From contig JASFMR010000046.1 of the NCBI GenBank assembly GCA_050117475.1, positions 1-28,634 of the forward strand: a stretch of 28,634 nt of DNA. The letters are read 5' to 3'. A model generated the notes under the pieces. That model searched no databases, was not told the origin of the DNA, and saw only the letters and a program-made list of their open reading frames with translations. Positions 8,562 through 16,087 of the stretch are shown piece by piece. This DNA comes from Fodinibius sp050117475. Lineage in GTDB: Bacteria > Bacteroidota > Rhodothermia > Balneolales > Balneolaceae. The translations under genes were made by a program, and so were the position numbers. Position 1 is the stretch's first letter. Every line of letters begins with the position of its first letter.

Positions 8562-9287
8562 TTATTCTTCGGACTCAGCAGCAGCAGAAGTATTAACAAT
8601 ATCCTTACCTTGTTTTAACATGACAATAGAGTCAATCAAGGTAATAGAACTTTCTTCCATTTCTGAAATCAGTCGATCGATTTTGGAGACACAATAGTTG
8701 TAACCAACCTGCAAGATAATACCTGCAATAAGTCCAAACGCTGTTGTTAACAGGGCTACCTTAATACCACTGGCAACAAGGGTAGGTGAAATATCACCTG
8801 CTTGCTGAATAGCATCAAAAGCCTGGATCATACCTACAACCGTTCCAAGGAATCCGAGCAGTGGAGCAATTGCAATAAATAGCGACAACCACACGAGGCC
8901 TCGTTCCAAGAAATTCATTTCGATCGATCCATAAGAAGAAATTGCTTTTTCAGCAGCATCAATACCTTCATCGACCCGCATCAGGCCAGCCTGAAATACA
9001 GAAGCTACCGGACCCCGTGTCTCAGCACAAAGTTCCTGGGCAGCATCAACGCCACCTTCCTGAAGGGCTTCCTGAACGTCGACAATAAATTTACGTGTAT
9101 CAATATCAGCTAGATTAAGCGTAATAATACGCTCCAGGAAGATAGCCATTCCAAGAATAAAAGCGACAAGGACAGGCCACATGAACCCACCACCTTGGTT
9201 ACCTTCATTAAATTTCTCGACAAGAACATTAAAAAATCCCTGATTTGCTCCAGCTTGAAGGAAAAAGAGAGCTATAGACGATGTCAT
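8562..9287 (-). CDS. exbB: ExbB/TolQ/MotA-family proton channel protein
   Basis: 241 residues. ExbB pentamers form the inner-membrane proton channel that, with ExbD dimers, drives TonB. Three membrane segments are visible: about 35-56, 131-156 and 172-200. The family hallmark APLLGFLGTVVGM is at 141-153, and a pore-lining threonine of the third helix is likely at 181 or 182. The large cytoplasmic loop lies between helices 1 and 2, as expected. The start is supported by a GGAG Shine-Dalgarno motif 9 nt upstream and by a sigma-70-like promoter at 9348-9376. It heads the operon exbB – small membrane protein – exbD – exbD. No tonB gene follows within the window, unlike many Bacteroidota clusters. 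Confidence 0.95.
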   Translation of the reverse strand: MTSSIALFFLQAGANQGFFNVLVEKFNEGNQGGGFMWPVLVAFILGMAIFLERIITLNLADIDTRKFIVDVQEALQEGGVDAAQELCAETRGPVASVFQAGLMRVDEGIDAAEKAISSYGSIEMNFLERGLVWLSLFIAIAPLLGFLGTVVGMIQAFDAIQQAGDISPTLVASGIKVALLTTAFGLIAGIILQVGYNYCVSKIDRLISEMEESSITLIDSIVMLKQGKDIVNTSAAAESEE

Positions 9288-9347
9288 ACGATTACTCCGA
9301 TTAAATTAAATTAGTTATCTGTTAATAAGGGCTTACAAAGATGCAAA

Positions 9348-9376
9348 ATGATAGATCATTTTATCTAAAATGTCAA
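9348..9376 (-). promoter_or_regulatory. Candidate promoter of the exbB operon
   Basis: On the minus strand TTGACA (9371-9376) is followed after exactly 17 bp by TATCAT (9348-9353), a near-perfect textbook sigma-70 arrangement. It predicts a leader of about 50 nt. It differs from the TTG-N20-TAnnTTTG form found at other genes in this window. Confidence 0.5.
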
Positions 9377-9433
9377 AGACGGATGACCATATTTCTTATT
9401 TAATTTTTGTTGGTAATAATTAAGCCCTGTCAG

Positions 9434-11413
9434 TCAGTTCATCCCAATTTGGAATTTATCATTTCTTTTGGCGAAACGTTGTAGTCCGGAATCTAAAAAT
9501 TGTTGAAATCTTTCTGCTGGGGTGTATCCAACCAATTGATTTAATATCAAACCGCTCTCCGGTTCAATAATAACGTAGGTTGGTAATGCTACGGTTCCAG
9601 TAAGCTCAAATTGAAATTTCTGATTCTTTGGACCTTCCGTTCCATCATCCGTATATAAACGCACTTGCTCCATTTTTGCAAATCGTTTTTGCACGGATTC
9701 TAATGGGAAAACATTGGCTTCCATCGCACGACAATTTGTGCATGTATAGCCCGTGAAATCAATGAAAATAGGTTTATTTTGAAGTTTGGCCTTTTCAACG
9801 GACTCCTGATAGTTGTTCGACCACTCCACAGAACTGTAAAATTTTGTTCCCGGTCCACCTTGTTGTGCGAGCGTTTGAACGATACTAACATCTGTCGCCT
9901 GTTTCGGAGGAAGCCAGGAATCCCAAATCCCAAGCGATGCCCCCATCAAACCAGGTATCAAATAGAAACAAAATAAAATAAACGGCAGAGCTAGTAACAG
10001 TCGAAGGGGCCCGATTTGTTTAGGCTTTGATTCCTGGCCGATAGAATACATACCCAGCATATATAGGCCGGCTAAGAAGAAGATAGCAATCCAGGCGGCA
10101 ATTGCGAATGGTCTGGAAACGATACCCCATTGCCATACCAAATCAACATTGGAAATGAACTTGATGGCAGCTGCCAGTTCAATAAATCCCAAAAGTACTT
10201 TAACCATATTCATCCATGACCCGCTTTTGGGAAGAGATTGCAACCAATCCGGGAACAGTGCAAACAAGACAAAGGGACTTGCAAAGGCAGCAGAAAATGC
10301 AGCCATCCCAATAATGGGGTAAAACCACTCCCCACCAGCTGTTGCGGCCAATACTCCCCCGACAAATGGCGCGGTACATGAAAAAGAGACGGCGCTTATC
10401 GTCAATGCCATAAATAAAATACCCAGGAATCCGGAACGTTCGTTGCTCTTTCGATTCAGCCAATTCGTAAATTGGTATGGCAACCTCAGCTCAAAAGCCC
10501 CAAGCAAACTTATAGAAAACACGATCAGAACAATCGCAATAAAAAGGTTGACCCAGGGATTAGAAGCAAACCTGTTAGCCCCCGAAGCCCCGATCAGCAA
10601 TGCGAGCAACGCACCTATAATAGTAAATGTCAGGACAATAGCCGCCCCAAAAATAAGCGCTTGTCCAAATCCTTTGTTCCCCTGCCTCTCATTCTTTTTT
10701 GCAAAAAATGACACAGTAAGAGGTATCATTGGAAACACACAAGGTGTAAGCAAAGCTGCGAAACCCGCGGTCAGGGCAATCCATAGAAATGATAAAAAAC
10801 CGGCACCCCCATAATTTGAAGATGTAACTACTGAGCTCGAATTATCCTGTTCATCCTTTGGAATAACTTCAGCCGATTCGGATTTGCTTTGAGATTTGTA
10901 GTCCTCGCCCCGTCCTAAACTTGTATTCTGTCCTTTAAGAATAATTGGCCCGGTAATAGTTTTTGTTTTGGGGGGCAAACAAGAATTATCATTGCAGACC
11001 TGGTACCTGACCTTCAGATCTATCATAGATGATTTGCCGGCATTGTCATTAAAGACAAGCGGTATGTTAAAAGTAGCTGATCCCTTATGCCAACCGAGTT
11101 CGGCATTAAAATTAGGATCCATTTCTATGATCGGTTCTGATTCGGTAATATCACCAGCAATCGACAAACCGGGATTTTCAGTATTAAACTGAGTAGGGTA
11201 AGGTCCGGCATCAGGATCGTTGGCAACCGAATACAAATGCCAGTCGCCGTCAATAGTTGCCTTTATCGTGATGGTAAATTCTTCACCGACCTTAACCTCT
11301 TTGGGAGCATTGGTAATGGAATATGATACAGGGTCCAACATCTGGCCCTGTACTAAAAATGGGGATAACATCATTATGATGATCCCCATTATTTTTTTTA
11401 TCGAAACATTCAT
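9434..11413 (-). CDS. dsbD: Thiol:disulfide interchange protein DsbD
   Basis: 659 residues with all three DsbD modules. A signal peptide ends at about residue 23. The N-terminal periplasmic domain carries the cysteine pair Cys140/Cys145. The membrane domain (about 205-490, eight or nine helices) has the two redox cysteines at TPC (Cys225) and SFSC (Cys346). The C-terminal thioredoxin fold (about 530-645) has CTNC at 558-561 and a cis-proline at 611. It carries electrons from cytoplasmic thioredoxin to periplasmic partners such as disulfide isomerases or cytochrome c maturation factors. It starts 31 bp after rplI; the palindrome between them may reduce readthrough. No Shine-Dalgarno motif is visible. 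It ends about 60 bp before the exbB promoter. Confidence 0.96.
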   Translation of the reverse strand: MNVSIKKIMGIIIMMLSPFLVQGQMLDPVSYSITNAPKEVKVGEEFTITIKATIDGDWHLYSVANDPDAGPYPTQFNTENPGLSIAGDITESEPIIEMDPNFNAELGWHKGSATFNIPLVFNDNAGKSSMIDLKVRYQVCNDNSCLPPKTKTITGPIILKGQNTSLGRGEDYKSQSKSESAEVIPKDEQDNSSSVVTSSNYGGAGFLSFLWIALTAGFAALLTPCVFPMIPLTVSFFAKKNERQGNKGFGQALIFGAAIVLTFTIIGALLALLIGASGANRFASNPWVNLFIAIVLIVFSISLLGAFELRLPYQFTNWLNRKSNERSGFLGILFMALTISAVSFSCTAPFVGGVLAATAGGEWFYPIIGMAAFSAAFASPFVLFALFPDWLQSLPKSGSWMNMVKVLLGFIELAAAIKFISNVDLVWQWGIVSRPFAIAAWIAIFFLAGLYMLGMYSIGQESKPKQIGPLRLLLALPFILFCFYLIPGLMGASLGIWDSWLPPKQATDVSIVQTLAQQGGPGTKFYSSVEWSNNYQESVEKAKLQNKPIFIDFTGYTCTNCRAMEANVFPLESVQKRFAKMEQVRLYTDDGTEGPKNQKFQFELTGTVALPTYVIIEPESGLILNQLVGYTPAERFQQFLDSGLQRFAKRNDKFQIGMN

Positions 11414-11430
11414 ACCAAGAGCTTTAGGTT

Positions 11431-11446
11431 AAACGCCAAGGCGTTT
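11431..11446 (-). other. Perfect 16-bp palindrome at the rplI stop codon
   Basis: AAACGCCAAGGCGTTT is self-complementary and overlaps the last bases of rplI. In RNA it would form a small 6-bp stem with a 4-nt loop and only a weak T tract after it, so at best a partial terminator or RNA processing site between rplI and dsbD. Confidence 0.4.
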
Positions 11447-11903
11447 ATTCTTTTACTACCCAAACCTTGATCTGTGCTTTGATCTCACTTATCAGGTTAA
11501 TAGTAGCGGTGTACTCACCTAACGTACTGATGTCTTGGTCTAGTGTAATCTTACGTTTATCGATAGTAATATCGCGCTCTGCAAGTGCATCAGCAATATC
11601 CTGGGTAGTTACCGAACCGTGAATACGGTCTTCCTCACCCACGGATACGGGGATTGTAACCGAAAGTGTTTCCAGGCGTTCTGCCATTTCCTGGGCCTTT
11701 TTAACCGTCAGCTCAGCTCTTCGCTCGGCCTTTTCTCTCATTCGTTCAACCTGTTTGAGAGCTCCGTCGGTGGCCATCATAGCCTTTCCCTGGGGAATCA
11801 GGTAATTACGGCCATAACCTGCTTTTACCTCAACAATGTCACCAGACTCACCGAGCTTTTCGACATCTTCTCTTAAAATTAACTTCATGTATTTATTTGC
11901 CAT
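11445..11903 (-). CDS. rplI: 50S ribosomal protein L9
   Basis: 152 residues, normal for L9. The N-terminal RNA-binding domain has the family pattern MKLILREDVEKLGESGDIVEVKAGYGRNYLIP (split at residues 6-37), joined by a long charged helix (about 45-75) to the C-terminal domain. L9 binds 23S rRNA domain V at the base of the L1 stalk and helps keep the reading frame. Two ATGs are possible: the one used here, and Met6 at 11888, which matches the usual start of L9 proteins better; no Shine-Dalgarno motif separates them. It is the third gene of rpsF-rpsR-rplI, 16 bp after rpsR. Confidence 0.98.
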   Translation of the reverse strand: MANKYMKLILREDVEKLGESGDIVEVKAGYGRNYLIPQGKAMMATDGALKQVERMREKAERRAELTVKKAQEMAERLETLSVTIPVSVGEEDRIHGSVTTQDIADALAERDITIDKRKITLDQDISTLGEYTATINLISEIKAQIKVWVVKE

Positions 11904-11919
11904 GGGAATAAAAAAGTTT

Positions 11920-12171
11920 TTATCGAAGGTTATCTGCTACATATGGAACCATGCCTAGAAAACGTGCCCGTTTAATAGCACGAGACAATTGGCGCTGGTA
12001 TTTAGCACTTGTTCCGGTCACGCGACGGGGAAGGATTTTTCCCTGATCATTCATAAATCGCTGCAGCAGCTCAGTGTCCTTATAATCAATATACTCAATA
12101 CCCGCCTTTGTAAACTTACATTCGCGGGTTTTAATATGCCCTTTCTTCGGGTGTGATGGATTCTTAATCAT
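11920..12171 (-). CDS. rpsR: 30S ribosomal protein S18
   Basis: 83 residues. The conserved core is clear: a basic N-terminus, the segment IDYKDTELLQRFMNDQGKIL (about 28-47), then PRRVTGTSAKYQRQLSRAIK (48-67), ending RARFLGMVPYV. S18 pairs with S6 on the platform of the 30S subunit, and the S6:S18 pair can regulate its own mRNA in many bacteria. Only one cysteine (Cys18) remains, so there is no full zinc-binding set. It lies 29 bp after rpsF and 16 bp before rplI. The absence of ssb between rpsF and rpsR matches the Bacteroidota-type arrangement. Confidence 0.99.
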   Translation of the reverse strand: MIKNPSHPKKGHIKTRECKFTKAGIEYIDYKDTELLQRFMNDQGKILPRRVTGTSAKYQRQLSRAIKRARFLGMVPYVADNLR

Positions 12172-12200
12172 AGTGGAATGTCTTTTATTTTAGAGATGAA

Positions 12201-12581
12201 TTAATCTTCGTCGTCTTCTTCGTCATGTTCTTCAACGAAGACGGAGGGAACGGCATTTTTACGCTGAAGGTCACGATGACGCATCATTTTGGCATCATAC
12301 TTAAGTGTGAGATAGCGCATGATTTGGTCATCAATACGGAGGGCACGTTCCACCTTCTCGATGAGCTCGCCGGGTGCAGTAAAATAAGCATTCACATAAT
12401 AACCGCTTGATTTACCATTCATTTCGAATTCGAACTTGCGAATGCCCCACTCATCGACTTCATCAATTTCTCCACCGTTATCTCTGATCAATTCGGTGAA
12501 TTTTTCAATAATCTCTTTATACTGTTCTTCTTCTAAAACAGGAGAGATAATATACGTTAGCTCGTAATAATTTCTACTCAT
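12201..12581 (-). CDS. rpsF: 30S ribosomal protein S6
   Basis: 126 residues from the ATG at 12579-12581 (MSRNYYELTYIISP). It has the S6 pattern YELTYII, GGEIDEVDEWGIRKFEF and a late beta-strand segment, then an acidic C-terminal tail (EEHDEEDDED). I reject a start 69 bp further upstream: its extra codons are encoded by a GC-rich hairpin leader and look nothing like S6. The chosen start has the strong Shine-Dalgarno sequence AAAGGAAA (12591-12598) 9 nt ahead. S6 binds 16S rRNA together with S18. The gene heads the operon rpsF-rpsR-rplI, possibly running on into dsbD, and is preceded by a Bacteroidota-type promoter and structured leader. Confidence 0.98.
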   Translation of the reverse strand: MSRNYYELTYIISPVLEEEQYKEIIEKFTELIRDNGGEIDEVDEWGIRKFEFEMNGKSSGYYVNAYFTAPGELIEKVERALRIDDQIMRYLTLKYDAKMMRHRDLQRKNAVPSVFVEEHDEEDDED

Positions 12582-12598
12582 TTGGATATGTTTCCTTT

Positions 12599-12648
12599 GG
12601 TTGTTTCCGTTTGGAACAGCCGTCCCGACATCTGTCGCGACAGCAGGC
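12599..12648 (-). promoter_or_regulatory. Structured 5' leader of the rpsF operon
   Basis: Two stems fill the space between promoter and ribosome-binding site. Stem 1 (12619-12648) uses GTCGCGACA against TGTCGGGAC with outer GCC/GGC, and includes the perfect palindrome CTGTCGCGACAG (12632-12643). Stem 2 (12599-12621) pairs GGCTGTTCC with GGAAACAACC around an AAAC loop, with one mismatch and one bulged A. The stems share three bases (12619-12621), so they compete. Stem 2 ends beside the Shine-Dalgarno sequence. An autoregulatory S6:S18 element is plausible, but I do not find the CCG bulge reported for that motif. Confidence 0.5.
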
Positions 12649-12651
12649 ACG

Positions 12652-12682
12652 CAAAAATAGAGTTTTTTATTCTTAATTACAA
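12652..12682 (-). promoter_or_regulatory. Candidate Bacteroidota-type promoter of rpsF-rpsR-rplI
   Basis: On the minus strand TTG (12680-12682), 20 bp, then TATTTTTG (12652-12659), an exact TAnnTTTG element. The start of transcription would fall at about 12645-12647, at the foot of the leader hairpin. The same spacing recurs at 21143-21173. Confidence 0.6.
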
Positions 12683-12714
12683 TTAGATTTGCAACGGGTT
12701 TTCCTACCCGAAAA

Positions 12715-14166
12715 TCATCCCCCCATCATATGTGTCATCCAATCCCCTGCATAAAAAGAAGAAAGGAGATTATGCAGGCCCCCAAAAGCAATACCGAAAT
12801 ATACGGTCATAATAGCAAGAATAATCAGGGTAGAACGAAATAAAATTCCCGACTGTACAAGAGGGACGTCTTTATGAGCTTCCCGGAAGTACATATAAAC
12901 CATCGGACGAAGATAATAGTAAACACTCGCTGCACTTGCCAGCACACCAATGATAGCCAATCCAATATTTCCGGTATCCACAGCTGCAGCAAAAACCAAA
13001 TATTTTCCAATGAACCCAACAAATGGAGGTATTCCGGCTAGGGAGAATAGGAAAAACGAGAGAAGCACCCCCATAAGAGGACGTTTGAAACCAAGTCCGG
13101 AATAGTTGTTAATGTCGGTAAAATCGAGCCCTTGCTGACGCTCATAATAAGCTACAACCCCAAAAGCCCCAATATTCATGATGCTGTAGGCAAGCAGATA
13201 GAACAGAACAGCACTATACCCTTCCGGTGTTCCTGCGACTAACCCAACCATCAGATACCCCGCATGCGCAATGCTTGAATAAGCCAGCATCCGCTTAATA
13301 TTATCCTGGACCAGCGCGATAACATTGCCAAGAATCATAGTAATAATTGCAATTACCTGGATAACTTCTGCCCAGTCACCGGATCCAGCGGGAAGCATTT
13401 TTGTCAGTACCAGGACGAGAGCAACAAAGGTTGCTGATTTTGAAGCGGTCGCAAAATAAGCTGTTAGTGTTGTGGGTGTACCCTGGTATACGTCGGGGGT
13501 CCACATATGAAAAGGTACCGCTGATATCTTAAAGAAAAATCCAACAAGCAATAAACCTGCTCCTGCAATAAAGAGCAAGTTGGAGCTGGCTGCTTTAGCT
13601 ATTTCCGGAAAGTAAAGAGAGCCGGTGGCTCCATAAAGCAATGCCATCCCATAAAGCAGGAATCCCGTAGAAAAAGCCCCCAGCAGAAAATACTTGATTG
13701 AGGCCTCGGCTCCGGTTTTTCGTTCCTTTATTAGACCCGCCAAAACATAAAGGCAAATTGACATTGTTTCCAGGCCGATAAAAATCATGATTAGGTTATT
13801 GGCACTGGCCAGGCCCAACATGCCCGTAGTTGCGAACAGGAGCATGGCATATACTTCGCCATAATCATGATCAATTGCACGTAAGTATTCTCGTGATATT
13901 AATACACAGAATAGAGAACCAAACAACACAATCACACTTCCAAAAGCTGAAACGCCCCCATAGGTGATCATACCCGAAAAGGCCTCTCCTGTTGGCCCAA
14001 ACAAATCAATAACCGATAATACCAGGCCGGCGATCAGCGAAACGACTGTGAGACCGTAAATAGCATCGTGGTCGTTCTTATAAGAATCAATTAAAATAGC
14101 AATTAACCCCGAAATACCGACGATGACTCCGGGTAAAAAAGCGTTAAGATCGTTTAAGTAATCCAT
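12715..14166 (-). CDS. nuoN: NADH-quinone oxidoreductase subunit N
   Basis: 483 residues, about fourteen membrane helices, usual length for the family. NuoN is one of three antiporter-like subunits of complex I that couple quinone reduction to proton transfer. Conserved charged positions are present: Glu133 in GLETMSICLYVLAG and Lys213 in GFFFKISAVPFHMWTPDVYQG, which is the NuoN signature. The gene starts 5 bp after the dehydratase gene and is the last nuo gene of the nuoL-nuoM-dehydratase-nuoN run. A weak stem (CGGGT/ACCCG at about 12696-12711) follows the stop without a clear T-run, so some readthrough toward rpsF is possible, although rpsF has its own promoter. Confidence 0.98.
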   Translation of the reverse strand: MDYLNDLNAFLPGVIVGISGLIAILIDSYKNDHDAIYGLTVVSLIAGLVLSVIDLFGPTGEAFSGMITYGGVSAFGSVIVLFGSLFCVLISREYLRAIDHDYGEVYAMLLFATTGMLGLASANNLIMIFIGLETMSICLYVLAGLIKERKTGAEASIKYFLLGAFSTGFLLYGMALLYGATGSLYFPEIAKAASSNLLFIAGAGLLLVGFFFKISAVPFHMWTPDVYQGTPTTLTAYFATASKSATFVALVLVLTKMLPAGSGDWAEVIQVIAIITMILGNVIALVQDNIKRMLAYSSIAHAGYLMVGLVAGTPEGYSAVLFYLLAYSIMNIGAFGVVAYYERQQGLDFTDINNYSGLGFKRPLMGVLLSFFLFSLAGIPPFVGFIGKYLVFAAAVDTGNIGLAIIGVLASAASVYYYLRPMVYMYFREAHKDVPLVQSGILFRSTLIILAIMTVYFGIAFGGLHNLLSSFYAGDWMTHMMGG

Positions 14167-14171
14167 GCAAC

Positions 14172-14462
14172 TTATTTGTTATACAGTGACTCGATGGTTT
14201 TTGCGAGCTTAGTATCTTTAGCAGTCACTTTACCGCCGGCATCATGCGTGCTCAGCGAAATCTTGACTGAATTGTAAACATTAAAAATTTCCGGGTGATG
14301 TACCTGTTCTTCAGCTTCAAACGCGATTCGGTTAATAAAACTCATTGCGTCACGGAAATTATCGAAGTTAAACTCTTTGCTCAACTTATCATCCTTATAA
14401 TTCCAACCGGGAAGTTTTTCGAGTTCCTTCGAAATCTTGTCATTAGGCAGTGGTTTAGTCAT
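14172..14462 (-). CDS. phhB: Pterin-4a-carbinolamine dehydratase
   Basis: 96 residues, the normal size. The enzyme dehydrates 4a-hydroxy-tetrahydropterin to quinonoid dihydropterin, recycling the cofactor of aromatic amino-acid hydroxylases. The published family motif is complete: Glu51, His55-His56-Pro57, Tyr63, His73 and Asp83, with the same 18-residue spacing between the first and last catalytic histidines as in the mammalian enzyme, so it should be active. The odd point is its place: it starts 4 bp after the nuoM stop and ends 5 bp before nuoN, so it is cotranscribed with complex I genes. No phenylalanine hydroxylase or pterin gene is in the window. Some members of this family (COG2154) have been proposed to act in molybdopterin metabolism instead. 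Confidence 0.93.
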   Translation of the reverse strand: MTKPLPNDKISKELEKLPGWNYKDDKLSKEFNFDNFRDAMSFINRIAFEAEEQVHHPEIFNVYNSVKISLSTHDAGGKVTAKDTKLAKTIESLYNK

Positions 14463-14466
14463 TCTA

Positions 14467-16074
14467 CTAATTGCTTTGTGTATTCGAGGCTAATTCATCT
14501 GTAACATCATACAATGATGAAGCCCATCCCGGAAGTTCCGCAGTAGAAGCTGCTTTCCTAACAGCCATTCGTTTCTTGTTGGATGACTGCAATAATTCCT
14601 GTACCTGAACCTCTGAATATTGAGTAAAATCAACGGGACGTATCCCAATCCACACCATGAAAATAACCAAGGGAATCAACAATCCAATCTCACGAATATT
14701 AAGGTCTACCAGCTTTTCATTCTTTTCATGCTTCAACGGACCAAACATCACTCGCTGATACATCCAAAGCATATAACCGGCCGCCAGTATTACTCCCATT
14801 GCGGCAAATACAGTAAAGACATTATGAGGAATAATTTGAGAGCTGAATGAACCGTTGAGAATCAAAAATTCACCTATAAAACCATTTAGTCCCGGCAGGC
14901 CGATTGAAGCAAGGGTCGCTATCATAAACATAACTGCAAAAACCGGGACAATTTTCGCGATTCCGCCGTAATCCTTGATTTGCCGAGTGTGAGTACGATC
15001 ATAAATCATTCCTACAATAAGAAATAAGGCCCCTGTCGACAAACCGTGATTGATCATTTGAATTAAAGCCCCCTGCACGGCAATAGTATTAAAGGCGAAC
15101 AGCCCCAATACAACAAAGCCCAGGTGACTAACCGAGGAATAAGCAACAAGTTTCTTCACATCCTTCTGTACCATCGCTACAAGCGCACCGTAGATAATCC
15201 CGATAACAGCAAGGGTTGCCATGTAGGGAGCAAATTCGGTAAAAGCATTAGGGAATAACGGCAAGCAAACACGCAGCAAACCATACGTTCCCATTTTCAA
15301 CATAATAGCAGCCAGGACAACCGAGCCTGCAGTAGGTGCTTCGGTGTGGGCATAGGGTAACCATGTATGAAAAGGAAAAAGCGGGACCTTGATACAAAAA
15401 GCCAATGCGAAAGCCAGGAATAGATAAGTTTGCTGAACTAGACCAATTTGATACCCCCCGCTCGATAAAAATCTCCAGTCGGTCGTAAAGCGAAATCCTT
15501 CGATAAAACTACCTGCATCGTATCCCACATAGATCAATCCAACCAACATAATGAGAGAACCGACCAAGGTATAAACAAAAAACTTGATCGTAGCGTGTAT
15601 TCGTCCTTCTCCTCCCCAAATTCCAATTAGAAAATACATTGGAATCAGTGATAATTCGAAGAAAACATAGAACACAGCCAGATCCAGGGATGCAAAAACA
15701 CCCATTGATGCCGTTTGCAAAAGTAAGAGCATACAATAGTAGCCCATAACATGCTTTTTGACTGATTCCCAAGAAGAAAGAATCACGATTGGCCCCATCA
15801 GAGTAGTTAGCATAAAAAGCAACAAGCTGAGCCCGTCAAGCCCTACCAGGTATTTAATATCTAAACCTGACATTATCGGGGTGCCTTCCGTCAGGAATTG
15901 CACAGAGCCGGAATCGGCAATATTAAAATTGAAAAGCAGGGGCAACGACAACACAAACGTAGCTGTTGTCGCAATCAAGCTTATCCATTTTGTGGCTTTT
16001 TCGCTGCGTGCCATTAAAATTGCGGCAATCCCAAGCAACGGCAAATAAATACAAATATTGAGAAGTAACTCCAT
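14467..16074 (-). CDS. nuoM: NADH-quinone oxidoreductase subunit M
   Basis: 535 residues, about fourteen membrane helices. It is an antiporter-like proton-pumping subunit of complex I. Key residues are visible: Glu140 in FFELSLIPMYFLIGIWG, Lys229 in AFCIKVPLFPFHTWLPYAH and Lys260 in LAAIMLKMGTYGLLR, matching the helix 5, 7 and 8 charges of the family. HTEAPTAGSVVLA (243-255) is a typical NuoM stretch. The last 55 residues extend beyond the final helix into a polar tail (SNKKRMAVRKAASTAEL...), longer than in many NuoM proteins. The gene lies 13 bp after nuoL and 4 bp before the dehydratase gene. Confidence 0.98.
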   Translation of the reverse strand: MELLLNICIYLPLLGIAAILMARSEKATKWISLIATTATFVLSLPLLFNFNIADSGSVQFLTEGTPIMSGLDIKYLVGLDGLSLLLFMLTTLMGPIVILSSWESVKKHVMGYYCMLLLLQTASMGVFASLDLAVFYVFFELSLIPMYFLIGIWGGEGRIHATIKFFVYTLVGSLIMLVGLIYVGYDAGSFIEGFRFTTDWRFLSSGGYQIGLVQQTYLFLAFALAFCIKVPLFPFHTWLPYAHTEAPTAGSVVLAAIMLKMGTYGLLRVCLPLFPNAFTEFAPYMATLAVIGIIYGALVAMVQKDVKKLVAYSSVSHLGFVVLGLFAFNTIAVQGALIQMINHGLSTGALFLIVGMIYDRTHTRQIKDYGGIAKIVPVFAVMFMIATLASIGLPGLNGFIGEFLILNGSFSSQIIPHNVFTVFAAMGVILAAGYMLWMYQRVMFGPLKHEKNEKLVDLNIREIGLLIPLVIFMVWIGIRPVDFTQYSEVQVQELLQSSNKKRMAVRKAASTAELPGWASSLYDVTDELASNTQSN

Positions 16075-16087
16075 GTTCAGATTTATT

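Noticed and set aside
12619..12648. Canonical S6:S18 leader motif
   Set aside because: The context fits, but the expected CCG bulge is not present in the likely transcript, so I list only a structured leader.
12582..12650. Upstream extension of rpsF (start at 12650)
   Set aside because: The added residues are encoded by the leader hairpins, lie upstream of the strong Shine-Dalgarno sequence and do not resemble S6.
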